Assembly: GCA_920105625.2 (NCBI GenBank)
Contig: OV050032.1
Span: 9,547,629-9,611,628 of the forward strand
Length of the DNA stretch: 64,000 nt
DNA from: Clusia tigrina
Lineage: Eukaryota; Arthropoda; Insecta; Diptera; Clusiidae
Reading direction: 5' to 3'
Shown here piece after piece: positions 24,761-36,223 of this stretch. Made by a program: the position numbers and the translations under genes. The notes below the pieces were generated by a model that did not search any database, was not told the origin of the DNA, and saw only the letters and a list, made by a program, of their open reading frames with translations. Each line of letters opens with the position of its first letter. The first letter of the stretch is position 1.

Positions 24761-26046
24761 CGAGGGGTACTATTTATATTTCGAGAACTGGCAACACTAA
24801 TGTCAATAGCTAAAATCTGGCAACACCATAATAAAGTTTGCCATTTTTTAGCATAAACGTACTCACAACGTGTTGATGTACAAGTGCTATTTCTTTTGTT
24901 TACAGTGAGTTAAGAAAATCATTTTGGCCCAAAAATGGAAATTTCAAGAGAAGGTTTTCGTTGGATTATTTTTCACAACTTTCGACGTGGAATATCTGAA
25001 CAAGAATGTTACGATCAACTCAGTTCTTTGTATGGCGATAAAGCACCATCAAAAACCACAGTATATCGCTGGTGTAGTGAATTCAATCGTGGTCGTACTT
25101 CGGTCGCCGACGAACTCAGTGAAGGTCGTCCAAAATCGGTTCTTGTGCCACAAAACATCGATGCAGTGCGTGAACTGATAATGCAAGATCGTCATATGAC
25201 ATATCGTGAGATAGAGGACACCTTGGGCATTACTTCCACTTCCGTACATTCAATATTACATGAACATTTGGCTGTAAAAAGATTTGTTCGCGTTGGATCC
25301 CACATAATTTGACAATCGCTCAAAAAAGGCTTGTGTCAATTGGTGTAAGGAAATGATTAAAAAGTTCGACCGTGGTGCTGCAAAAGACGTGTATAAAATC
25401 GTGACAGGTGACGTATCATGGATATATGCGTATGAGCCGGAAACAGAACAACAATCGACCGTGTGGGTATTCCAATACGAGCTAAATCCAAAAAAAGTTG
25501 TTGGTGGAAGAAGCACAGCCAAGCAAATGGTTGCTTGTTTCTTCGCCCGAATGGGTCATGTGGCCACTGTTCCGCTGCAGCAACGTAGGACGGTCAATTC
25601 TGAGTGGGACACGACCATCTATCGGAAGTCTTTGGAGAAATTCGTAAAACCGACCGCCAAAGACGAATCATTCTCCATCATGACAATGCAAGCTCTCACA
25701 CACCTCGTCAAACAGGTGAATTTTTGAGCAGTCAAAACATCGAATTGATGACTCTTCCTCAGTACAGTCCTGATTTGGCACCCAATGACGTCTTCTTGTT
25801 CCCGAATATCAAAGGTAAATTGCATGGTCAACGATTTACGAGCGCCGAAGCAGCAGTTGAAGCGTTCAAAAACCATGTTTTGGAGGTGTCTCAAGAGGAA
25901 TGGAAAAACTGCTATGACAAATGGTTTGAACGAATGCAAAAGTGTATTGATCATCAAGGGGAATATTTTGAAAAACAATAAAGCCATTTTCATTTAGAAA
26001 TGTTTGTTATTATTTGCTATTCCCGAAATATAAATAGTACCCCTCG
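24761..26046 (+). mobile_element. mariner transposon, complete but inactive (1286 bp)
   Basis: Terminal inverted repeats begin CGAGGGGTACTATTTATATT at 24761 and end in its complement at 26046. The two ends match over about 27 bp with one mismatch. TA dinucleotides at 24759-24760 and 26047-26048 are the target-site duplication expected of IS630-Tc1-mariner elements. The length is typical of mariner. The single gene inside is frameshifted. The well-kept ends suggest insertion fairly recently relative to other relics here, or passive mobilisation by a related transposase. Confidence 0.97.
24935..25981 (+). pseudogene. mariner transposase pseudogene
   Basis: ATG at 24935 opens MEISREGFRWIIFHNFRRGI, the N-terminal helix-turn-helix region, continuing through SKTTVYRWCSEFNRGRTS and EGRPKSV. 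The frame is then lost near 25289 and again near 25328, and a third shift lies near 25620. Family-like sequence continues in the other frames: RWIPHNLTIAQ; ACVNWCKEMIKKFDRGAAKD; VYKIVTGDVSWIYAYEPE; GEIRKTDRQRRIILHHDN; LPQYSPDLAPNDVFLFP; ending GEYFEKQ and TAA at 25979-25981. The three catalytic aspartates (VTGD, HHDN, APND) are present, and the last two are 34 residues apart, the mariner D,D34D signature. The usual VTGDESW motif reads VTGDVSW. With three frameshifts no transposase can be made. Subfamily is uncertain. Confidence 0.95.
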
Positions 26047-26048
26047 TA

Positions 26049-28086
26049 TATGCTCTGTTTTTACTTATTATTAACAGGCTAAAAGAACACCGCGACCTAA
26101 GAGGACTATTGTGCAGATATGCTCTCTTCCTTGTGTATATCTTTATTTCCTATTGGGTGTGTGCAACATTGTGTCTGTCAATTCGTGCCTATTGATTTGT
26201 GTCTGTCGTTCAATTAAGTGCAAACCGTGCATGCCAATAGAGTCTTTTGTTGTATGTGGCGTTAGATTTGTATCCTGATTTTGTTTTTTATTTTGTGTCT
26301 TTTGTCTGTTGCTCACTCATTATCACAAGGTTGTCCACATTTAACGGTCTCACGTGAAAGTTTCATTTAAGCCGATACACTTGGCTTATACGTAATGCCC
26401 AATGCCGTGGATCGTCGATCAATCGACATCAAATACATTGATACAGCATCCAGTATTTGTGTGGATCTTATGCAACTGGTTTATGCGGCTAGGAAAGTAA
26501 AAGAGCTCCAGAAGCCCTCGGTAAATAATTTCCGAATTCTGCTTGGATGCACTTACGACTTTACCTCGTAGGAAACTTTACAAAACTCACAAACGCACGC
26601 ACACATGTGCGCTTACGTAGCGTGTAGTTGTGTTTGTGCGGCGTCCTAAATGAATGCTCCACATACGCACCTGCATACCACTTTTTCACTTCGCATTGTC
26701 ACAACCATTGACATTTTAAGTTCTCAACGCCGGAATTTGACATTTGTTGATGTCTTTCGAGAGAGCGAAAAAAGAGCACTTTTCGTGCGCGCATACCAGA
26801 GCAGCGGCAACAACAATAACAACAAAAACAACAACATATTGACAGCAGCTGTGCGCCAAATTAACAAAAAAAGAATGATTCTTGCTTCTTTGAGAAGACA
26901 CCAACAAAAATAACAACAATAAGTTAGGTGGCAAGAGAACACATTTCAATAGTTGCCCATCGACATTTGTTGTGCCTCGTATCTCCTTCGGATTTTGTTG
27001 GTGGGCTGCTGAATGATCGCCCGATTTTCGCTTTTTCGAGCGACTGAACGCCGCACACATTTTCCGCTGTTTCATTAATTTTCGCTGTACTTCGTCTCTG
27101 AATTCAATTAAAATGCTTCACACCTGTTATTTGTTAAAAATTATGTGTCAATGATTTAAGCCAACATATTCTTTTTTCAATTTTTTTCAATTTCTTTCAA
27201 TTTCTTGAAATTTTTTTTTTATATATTTTTGTTTGTGTTGCTCTGTTTTTTATAGACTTCGAAACTTGGTGGCAGATTGATGCGCGCCATTGGTGTGTGA
27301 GTGTTTCGTTGAGAATGTTGGGCAGCCTACGAGTACCTCGCTGCTAGATTGTGCCTTCCTGGCCAACATTTGAAATCCGTCCGTACATAATTTCCCCCTA
27401 GCTGGATTTTGAGCTGCCCCAATACAGGTGGCGGTGCTGCTCCCGCTCGCTGCTCTTCGTTAGTCCAGTTGGCGACAGGGGAAGCGTCTGAGGTGTCGGC
27501 GCTTGTAGAAGGTGCTGGTGATTTCACTCCCTATCAACGTTGAAGCACGAGCCAGTGGCATCGTGGCGTTTCAGCGTTTCAACTCTTCGGCAGCGTTTAA
27601 GCCTTTCAGCACCGTGCGTACGCTGCAGCTGCTGATGGAAAATTTCGGCGGTGCTGCCGTCGTTGCTATTTGCGTTGGTTTTATTGACTTCTCAGAAAGT
27701 TCGTTTTTTTCCGTTGTTTTTCATTTAATGTACTCACGCGCTTTTCTATTCAGTAACATTTTGTGTTTTGCTATAAAATATTTGAGCAACTGTTGCCTGT
27801 TACTTGTCAGCTGCTATTGTTGTTGTACTTGCTGATTTAGGAGCAGTTGAACACATTCGTTCGAGGCAAGAATGGAGACAGATACAAGTATGTATGTCGA
27901 AGATGACTAAAAACGTAGAAATGCGCTGCAAGTTTAAATATATTTTCATGGTGTATCAAGACTTTTTAATGCCTGACACGAAACTGAAGCAAGCGCATCC
28001 TTGGCGTATGGAAATACACGTTCATAATATTTTCGAATTTTATTCCACTAGCAAACGAAGTCTCTCTACCTATAAAAATAGTAGTT
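26049..28086. other. non-coding stretch, no confident gene
   Basis: AT-rich background. A GC-richer patch at 27327-27527 holds a minus-strand frame (KSPAPSTSADTSDASPVANW, then GQLKIQLGGNYVRTDFKCW) with protein-like composition but no ATG, domain or good splice signals. Confidence 0.45.
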
Positions 28087-28283
28087 TATAATATAAATAT
28101 AATTAAATTTATTAAACACAAATCGGTGTTTTGAGCCTTAAATCTCCAAAAGTGTGGCTACAATTTACCACTTCAAGGTTCTATCATCCTATAAAGAAAG
28201 AAAATCCTTCTTTATAGGATGATAGAACCTTGAAGTGGTAAATTGTAGCCACACTGTTGGAGACTTAAGGCTCCATACACCGA

Positions 28284-29369
28284 TTTTTTTTTTTTTTTTT
28301 TTTAATATCCAAATATTTTATTGCAATCTGTTACATTCAATCACATTCAGCAATATTTAATAACTTAAGACTAATTTTTGTATTTACTGTCTTTTATGGA
28401 CTACACCCAGTGGTGCAGCCATTGCCTATTAGCACAGGAGATCTGTTGTGGATTTTCTCTTCAGTCGGATGAAAGTGAAGGGGTTGGAAGTGAGTTCCGA
28501 TATCAGTGAATTTGGGTGGACTAGGAGTCTCAGATTGTGCGAAGTAGAGAGCTTTTTTATTTCTTGAGCGACTGTAGGAACTTTGAGGTCACGATGGATT
28601 TGGTTGTTTGTGACATAATAGGGCGCGTTTACAATCATTCTTAGGGTCTTTGATTGGAATCTTTGAAGTATTTTAACATTGGAAGTTGCCGCAGTGCCCC
28701 ACAGCTGAATACCGTATGTCCAAACTGGTTTTAAAATTGCTGAGTACAAGAGCAATTTGCTATCGATTGAGACTTTGGAGTTTCGATTCAAGAGCCAGTG
28801 TAGATTTCTGAGCTTTATACCGAGTGATTTTCGTTTTGTAAATATATGTGTTTTCCAAGTTAATCTTCTGTCGAGGTGCATCCCAAGGTATCTAGCCTCA
28901 TTACATTGGGGTATATTTATGCCGTTGAGTTTAACGGGTGGGCAGGTGTTTCGTTTGAGAGTGAATGTAACCTGGACTGATTTTGTTTCGTTCAACTTGA
29001 TTTTCCATTTTTTTAGCCAGTCAGTAATTTTGTTTAGCCCACTCTGGATTTTAGAGGAAGCTAAGTGTGGGAGAGTGTCAACAGCTAAGACAGCAGTGTC
29101 ATCTGCAAAGGTACCTATGGTGACTCCTTCAGCTGATGGTAAGTCGTACGTGTGAAGTAGATAAAGTATTGGGCCCAAGACACTTCCTTGGGGTACGCCT
29201 GCTGAGCTTTCATGGAGCTCAGATTGTTCCTCACCTTGCTTTACGAAAAAATATATATTTGTAAGATAGGACTTGATTAACACATAGTAGTTAATGGGGA
29301 GTGTAGTTTTTATTTTGTAAAGCAAGCCATCGTGCCAAACGCGATCAAATGCTTGCGAGATGTCAAGAA
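28284..29369 (-). mobile_element. jockey-clade non-LTR retrotransposon, 5'-truncated
   Basis: Inserted on the minus strand: a 20-nt poly(A) appears as T at 28284-28303, and a 5' truncation lies at about 29369. The sequence ATACACCGATTT occurs at both junctions (from 28275 and from 29370) and is the target-site duplication. Target-primed reverse transcription explains the truncated 5' end, the poly(A) and the duplication. The insertion lies in the right arm of the foldback element and is therefore younger than it. Confidence 0.95.
28429..29369 (-). pseudogene. jockey-clade reverse transcriptase, C-terminal part of ORF2
   Basis: About 313 codons are open without interruption. They begin abruptly at reverse-transcriptase motif A (FLDISQAFDRVWHDGLLYK), followed by SSAGVPQGSVLGPILYLLH (template/primer motif B) and the active site TFADDTAVLAV. 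Further on come LNETKSVQVTFTLKR, RYLGMHLDRRLTWKTHI, LKPVWTYGIQLWGTA, and the jockey-type tail HPNSLISELTSN ... RLKRKSTTDLLC before the stop. No RNase H domain follows, as expected for jockey. The endonuclease and N-terminal RT are missing through 5' truncation, so the protein cannot work. The absence of frameshifts indicates a comparatively young insertion. Residues upstream of FLDIS in the same open frame come from flanking DNA. Confidence 0.95.
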
Positions 29370-29418
29370 ATACACCGATTTGTGTTAAATAATTTTTTCC
29401 AATTATATTTGCATTATA

Positions 29419-31577
29419 TACGATCAAAGGTTGCTATGACCCATTTGGGAACGCTCGTAACCCAAAACAGAGTCATTGAAGCCATATAAGTCGTACTAGG
29501 CCACAAATCAAAGGCAGACAAATTCGTTGCTCCCAAACCTGCCTGCAGTTATGCTTCGTCTGTAGTTTTGCCTGGTCTGCAGTTATGCCTGGTCTGCAGT
29601 TAGAAAGTACATAAATGAATGGGAGCATTCTAGTTGGGAATTGTCAATAATTTCAGATTTAAATAGGTTTGCATCATATACAGCATAAACGACCTTACCA
29701 TCTTAGTGGACTCAGTGAATTCTCTGTAACATATTCTTAAATAATGCGTTAAAATTCAAAATCGTTGATTAATGATAAAATTATTGCCAATCAGAGGCGG
29801 TGTTTCATTCGCCTTGTATCTAAATTAGGTTCACTCAATCATAGTGTTCACTCAATCACACCTGCGCTACTTCAAATTAGCAGAGAATCAAATTTCCAAT
29901 TAAAAGTGGGCACACATTGGCATGTGTACTAGATAAGGCAACTGTTTAGGGGTGCAAATGTACTCGTACCCTAGCAGGGAGTGTACATTTCAGTTGATGG
30001 CCAGGCAAGTGCAAGTAGCATTGATAGCGATATGCTTTGCAACAGCGGCTTTGCCTTCGACTTCGAGCTCTACATACGTTGAGCCACTTACGCGTACTTG
30101 GGCAGATAGATAACGAGATATCGAACCGACACCAAGTGCATAACACCTGTGCAAATTGAAACACCGGACGAGGTGGATATGTGGGCACCTATTTCAATGC
30201 GTAAATACCCATACGTATGTAGGTGTGTGTGTGTGGCAAGTGGACGGGCGCTTATGAAACGACACGAAACGAAATGAATCGAAACGTAACGAAGCGTAGC
30301 GAAACGCAAAGGGGGCTGTTATCAGGGCCCTAACCGAACAGGTGTGTTCTCACAACGCTATGAAATGCAACGGAGCCCGTGCACGACTCTGGGACTGTGT
30401 GCAATAAAGTAGGCTGCCCCCCTCCCACTCCCCTCCATGCCAGCCAGCCCGCTGACCTGCCACAGAACGTCAACGTGAATCCAGTAACTGATAACGCTAT
30501 AACGACTTTTAGCAGCTCACTCCCATACAACTGCCTACCTGCATAGCGTGGCTGCGGTTGGTCCCCATTTGTGGAGCACTCGGCGCGTGCGTTTACAGTC
30601 ACGACTCCCAAAGCAAATATTTGCGTTTAGCACGCATTTTTCCAAGACGCATTTCTGACGAACACAAACAGAACAACACGCGCACTTGCCTCGGCATTAG
30701 TTGCAATTTGCACTATTCTCCGACTGTGTACACTCGATTGGAGTGCGGCAAACACGCCACCAGATGAAGCGAGTGCAGGCTAACGGGATATGCTTTTGAA
30801 ACGTAGGGAAGCCATTTATTTGTGATATTCAATTTAGGTCGATGTAACGAACGGCACATGCTGGCTAAGAATCTGGAAATAATACTTACAATAATACCTA
30901 ATACCTACGCTTACATCGTAATGAGGTAGAAAGCATAGATAAGGAAACTTACTTACCTAGATATTGCTTCAATGAACTTAGCTGGTGTGCAAATGGCTGT
31001 AAACTAATGAGGGGGAACTGCAATTTCAGTGTTTGTTAGAAAGTTTCTTAATTAAATCTAACCCTGGCAACCCAAATTTTAATTTTGATCATCTCAGTGC
31101 CAGAATTAAGATATCTGTAAGAAATACAATCTCCACACAAGGTACAATTCATTCAAGCTGCCGCACTCGCAGTCCTGCATACAAAGAGTATAGATTAGTC
31201 CTTAAAACTACTATAAGCCTCACAATAACTGATATTTGTCAGTGGATACCTTCACCTTTCGGCTATGTAGGTCCTTCCATTGGCCCCAATATTTCTACAG
31301 GATCAGCAGATCACAGAGTTCTCCTTATACAAACGAACACACCTTTGAACCAATTCACTAGCTCTGAGGTGCACTATAAGTGAACGAAATTCAGAAATCA
31401 TTCGTCCATCTTTCAGAGAATATATTTATTGGATACAACATCGGGAAGAACACAATTTCATTATTAAGATTTACAGAATTTAATAAAATCAATTTAAGTA
31501 AATTTCGAAAGATCGTCGAAACTAAATTTTTGATTGGCTGAGTTGATCATTTTTGTATACTTCTTGAATGCGGATGC
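29419..31577. other. non-coding stretch with repeat debris
   Basis: Mostly AT-rich background. Contains short direct repeats of a GCCTGGTCTGCAGTTAT-like unit around 29550-29605, and the non-LTR fragment at 29929-30004. No coding sequence recognised. Confidence 0.5.
29929..30004 (+). mobile_element. fragment of a non-LTR retrotransposon 3' end
   Basis: About 75 bp (CTAGATAAGGCA ... GGGGTGCAAATGTACTCGTA ... CAGGGAGTGTA ... TTTCAGTTG) is nearly identical to 33471-33544. There the same sequence directly follows the C-terminal coding end of an RNase H-bearing non-LTR element. This is a second, much shorter copy of the same family. Confidence 0.75.
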
Positions 31578-31868
31578 CTATTTTTTGTTTTCGGGGAAAC
31601 GTGATTTATACATTTTGACCACACCTACCCCTTGCGGCACGCAGGGTACTGGATCCCTGCCTGCTGCGAGAGCCAAAACCACATCCTCTGCCCTAAAGAG
31701 TGGTGCACGTGGTGGTGTTTTTCGTGGTGAGTCTGCCACGTCCAAAAAGAATGCAGCCGGTGGATCTTTTAGGGTCATCGACTTCGAAATCTTTTCTACA
31801 GAAATTTGGCACTTTTTGCATCCTTGCAAAACATGAATATTCTCACTTCGCTTTGGTGGTTTAAACAT
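31578..31868 (-). CDS. unrecognised 96-codon ORF
   Basis: A complete minus-strand ORF with a true ATG (31866-31868) and TAG stop: MFKPPKRSENIHVLQGCKK, FFLDVADSPRKTPPRAPLF, RAEDVVLALAAGRDPVP. The stretch is GC-richer than its surroundings. The opposite strand is open over the same bases (ARAKTTSSALKSGARGG), so the coding strand is not certain. It might be a fragment of a transposon structural protein; no family recognised and no splice signals assigned. Confidence 0.22.
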   Translation of the reverse strand: MFKPPKRSENIHVLQGCKKCQISVEKISKSMTLKDPPAAFFLDVADSPRKTPPRAPLFRAEDVVLALAAGRDPVPCVPQGVGVVKMYKSRFPENKK

Positions 31869-32859
31869 CTTGGAAAATCAAAATTGTCGGCGATCAGATA
31901 ATAAAATAAAATATATTTTCCTTTAAATGTTTTTCAAAAAGAGTGTGGAAAAAATTTATGCTGAAAAAGTGATTGAACAGGCTCCTAAAATGTTTCAACA
32001 GTTTCAGTTTGTCGACTGCTGTGCAAGTGAAAATGACGTCACAATGAGAGCAAGTGAGCAAATTAAAAGTACATACTGGAAGAATCTAAAACATCGAACG
32101 CTCTACTGGGATGCGCCGGTAGATTTTTGAGAATTTTACAAAAGAACGATATCGCAGCCGACAACTGCAAATAACTCATTTTAAACAATCTCAGTCATAT
32201 GTTGGATCATGCGAGTATAGTTATAATTTGAATTACAAACTTATTCGGAAGCTCTATGGGAAGACGAGGTAGAATATACAGACTACCTGAAGTCCACATT
32301 CAGACACATATCCGTGACTTGAGATTCATATACTATTTGTGAGATCCGGTCGAAATGAATGAACAGAGAAGTACCTTCCATGAAAATATACAGCTCAGTG
32401 TATGCATTGTCAGCTTCCGAACTCCTGACAGTGCTCATGATCTTTCTATGATATGACCAATGAAATTTCCAGTGATCACACATAACTGAAACATTGAATC
32501 TCAACATATCTCAAAATATATACTATATGAATCAATATATCAAAATTTGTATCAAATGTTCCTCCACAATTTCAAATCAAAAATATTACAAAATATAAGA
32601 TTAAATTAATTTGCACAAACATCACTATCCTTTTTATAGAATTTATGTGTGGGCCGATCATAGCGTAACAATCTCACTTAGAGCAATATTTTCAACCTGT
32701 TCACATGTTTCACTGAGCCCTCTCACTCACTTTCATGCCAGTGCATTCACTCATATCCGGATCCAGGAAAAATATTTATTATTATTATCCTCCCACGCCA
32801 CTCTTATTGTCTCATCAGCTTTTCTGCTGTAGAGTAAGCACTGTTTTGTCTCAACCAGA
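31869..32859. other. non-coding stretch, no gene seen
   Basis: AT-rich. A 74-codon minus ORF (32283-32507) has a real ATG and mixed composition but no recognised domain. Confidence 0.5.
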
Positions 32860-33665
32860 AGAAAATATCTGGACAACATTTTCCCATTCTATCTGAAAGC
32901 CAAGCAGCTTTGCGCTCCCTGGATTCGGCTATAATCACACCAAAAGCCGTCAAGAGCTGCCGCAAATATACAGACGAGATAGCTAAGAGACTGGCTTGCA
33001 TCTGAGCTGGGCTTCCGAGGACACTACTATACCGATTCAGCCATCTAGGTTAAACCTCAGAATTCCCATTGCTACATGTAAGCTACTAATTAAAACAAAA
33101 TGTCCTTAGGCGCAGCGAGCAGGTGCTGATCTGAAAGAGCAGGATGCAAAATAGCTAGACTAACCTGGCCTGAAATAAACTTTAATCGCTCAAAAGATCC
33201 AATATCTTTAAATAGACACAGGTACCATCACTGGACCCTGGGTACTCAGGGTACTAGCTTGGGGATAGGCTCAAATGACTTCTGCAGGAGTTGCATGGAC
33301 GAGGGGGAGCAAGAATCTATCGAACACCTTATATGTCTGTATTCGGCGTTGTCCAAACACACACTTTCCTGGGTGACTACTTTCTGGACACTCTGGGAGA
33401 AATTTTAAATAAGAAAATAAGTTCCAACAACTGCGCCATAAAAAGCTCCAAATGGCTGGACTTCGAAAGGCTAGATAAGGCACCCGTTTAGGGGTGCAAA
33501 TGTACTCGTACCCTCACAGGGAGTGTAAATTTCAGTTGCTGGCCGAAGCTCCAGATGGCTGGACTTCGAAACGCGAATGGGAACTGTGTCTCATGATGTA
33601 TCACAAAGAGTTAGGGCTGAGTGTGCCTTTTTGGCGACCGCTCGACCTACCAACTTACCTTCATC
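32860..33665 (+). mobile_element. non-LTR retrotransposon C-terminus with RNase H, degenerate
   Basis: Plus-strand frames, broken by stops and shifts, give an RNase H core piece (ILSESQAALRSLDSAIITPK, then KSCRKYTDEIAKR). The WVPGH segment is apparently deleted; SELGF-RGHYYTDSAI and SRLNLRIPIATCKLLIKT follow. Next come NFNRSKDPISLNRHR and the cysteine-rich tail NDFCRSCMDEGEQESIEHLICL, then SLGDYFLDTLGE-like sequence and KSSKWLDFERLDKAPV with a stop at 33488-33490. The 3' end carries the GGGGTGCAAATGTACTCG segment shared with 29929-30004 and, at 33600-33660, a tail ending in GACCTACC that matches 22555-22626. A short internal duplication (AGCTCCAxATGGCTGGACTT) recurs at 33445 and 33548. Dead copy; RT absent. 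Confidence 0.8.
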
Positions 33666-36223
33666 AGCTTTGGATCTGCTTTTGTGCCCGTAATATGTTT
33701 CGCATCGTCTTTATTAGTTTGCCACTTTTATCTACAGGAAAGTTTTCATATTTCAGTTTTCCCAGAACTTTTACTCTCTTGTAATAGGAGTGAAATCTAA
33801 ATCCAACAATGGGGCGCTGATTTGTATCCTGCCCAGAGCATGGCCTGGAAATGCTTTTTCTTAAAGCGGCCTCAGCTGCTAGTGTCTCTTGTGTCCGGTA
33901 TAATAAATAAAGAAGTAAGTAAAGTTCACACACTTTTCTCTCAGTGCAGCATGTTTGTTTTCCAACCAAGAGACAACACTGTGGAGCCATAACCAAATGT
34001 TTATGAAATGCACACATGCAGCTTGAATCAATTTAAAATACTTGTATAAAAATGCACAATTTAGACAAATAACTGTAGCACAATATTCTCGCACACGCAC
34101 TCACACTCGTATCTGCAAGTTGATTGTACATGTACGCGCTTACCGCTTACGCACAAATCGATCGCACACAACGGAGCGCAACTCTGGACGGACGCAATTT
34201 ATCATCGAGCATGAATGCAAATCTAAATAAATTTCCATTAATAGATGTGAACGTGGTGGCCGTGGTGGCCGCGGTGACTGGACGCTAACAGGTGCACTCG
34301 AAAGGCGCACTGTTGGGAGAAGAGCGGATGTGGGACAGAGAGATACATAGAGAGAGAATTTGAGTCACATAGCATCAGTGCCAATCAAACAGAAATTGGA
34401 TGTAATAAAAAAAGGTTCCCTGGCCGTTTTGCTTAGCTTAAGAACAGAGAAGAGTGGACAGATGTCAGAGGCCCCATCCTGTTGGACAGGGAACAGAGGG
34501 CACAGAGGATTGAGCTTTCTTTTCTATTTTAGTAAAACTATGCGTCGCTTTAGGTTTATTCCTAATTACTTTTAAACGTAATCTAAATTTTTTCTTGTAA
34601 CGTTTCACATTTTAAAATTGCGGAGCAAGCAACAAAGAGCACCAGATATTGCAGCCCCAACAGTGGGTGGAGCTGCGTTGGTGCAGCAACATAATGTGAT
34701 GCCTTGCAGCTGTGCACAGGCAACATTTTGTGCTGCACTTTACTTTGAATTCTGGTGATGAGACCGCGGCGACGGGTGCTCTAATGGCCTTTCAGCGTTT
34801 TAGTTTCGACTTTGAAAAGTGCACGGCAGGTGTTGGCAACAACAACAACAGCAACAGCAGCATGGCTGCAATAACGGCCACAGCAACGGCAGCAACAACA
34901 GCGAATTGGCAGCCAAAATGGCAAATTGGTATTAATTTTAAAATACACCTTTTGTGCCTGATCCGTGCCTGTCCGTCTGCGTGCATTCGGGAATTTATTT
35001 TGTTGCTTTAACTTAAATGTTAATTCTAAATTTTGAAAAAAAACCCAATATTTATATTATAATAACTAAATCTCCATCAATTAAAATAAAATAAAATCAA
35101 ATGTCTTTCAGTAGCAGAGGGGGGGGGTGGATTGCGGAAGACATAAAATGACAACAGCAGGCAATTTTCGTGAAGCAAATGCGAACAATTGTCAAAGCAA
35201 ACAAATATGGACACATGTTGGCAATAATGCGTGCATGTTACAACAACTTCTTCAATAACTGCAGCAACAATCGAGTTGCGCAACAGGACCCTCGATTAAT
35301 GCGACAACAACAACCACAACGACAGGAGCAACATCGAGCATATTAATAATGACGAGACTGGTGAAAATCTGAACGATGAACTCCTGATTTGTTTATATGC
35401 GCTTTGACAGAGCAGCAACACAGCAAACAGCACCAACGACAACAACAACAGCAGCTATAAGTGTACGAGTGTGTGCCGCATAAGCGACAAATGTTCAAAC
35501 AAACGCATTAATAGAATCAGCGTTAAAGCGTTCAGCAAAACACAAAAACCCAAAAACAAAAACTTTAAAAAGAAAAAAAAAAACAGCCTCAAATACTCAA
35601 AATAAGCAAACGCCAAGGGGTGCGTAACGCCACAGCCAGCAGACCAACCCGGCAAGCGTTCGACCGCACCGTGAAACCAATGCACCCTTTTTAAGTCTGC
35701 AGCAACAACAACAACAACAGCACTGCGCCTAATATGCATGTGCTTAGGTTGGAAGCCAGGCATTTTGTGGGGTGTCGCCTGCTACGCATTGTCCTCATTG
35801 GCGGAAAGCGAAGTCAAGAGGCTTTGAATAAATTTTACATTTTCACAAGTAATAAGCAAATGTTTTTCTTATTGTTATTGTCGTTGTTCATGTTGTTGTT
35901 GTGGTTGTTGTTGTTGGTGGTGTTATTCTTGCTCTTGTTTTTGCTCTATTGAAGCAATATCAATTCCAGAACCATTAACAAATGTCATGTTTTGTCTGGC
36001 GAGAGTGTCCTGCCATTCAGGCCTGCTGTTAATTCGGGATCTAGCCTCTTCTCCTCAGCTCAGCTCTGCTTCGCTTTGCTTTATTTTGTTCTATTTTTCT
36101 CTACTTTATTGTTGTTGGTTTTTTTGTTTTTTTTTTTTTTTGTTTTAATTTATGTTCATACCCGATTTGTAGCATTTTATGTCATCATTTTGTATGCTAA
36201 TGTAGCTTAAACATTGCTAAGCT
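33666..36223. other. non-coding stretch, no gene seen
   Basis: Background with many CAA/CAG runs (34839-34900, 35300-35460, 35701-35722), a G9 run near 35119-35127 and T-rich tracts at 36115-36143. No coding sequence recognised. Confidence 0.55.

Larger units (their letters stand above)
28087..29418. mobile_element. foldback (hairpin) element interrupted by a LINE
   Basis: Two 66-nt arms, 28133-28198 and 28208-28273, are reverse complements with only about two mismatches and a 9-nt loop. The complementarity continues outward: AACACAAATCGGTG at about 28114 pairs with the complement formed by 28275-28283 joined to 29382 onward. An outer AT-rich arm (from 28087) resembles the complement of 29401-29418. 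Removing the LINE (28284-29369) and one target-duplication copy restores an element of about 235 bp. It has no coding capacity and would be classed as a MITE or foldback element; superfamily unknown. Confidence 0.85.
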
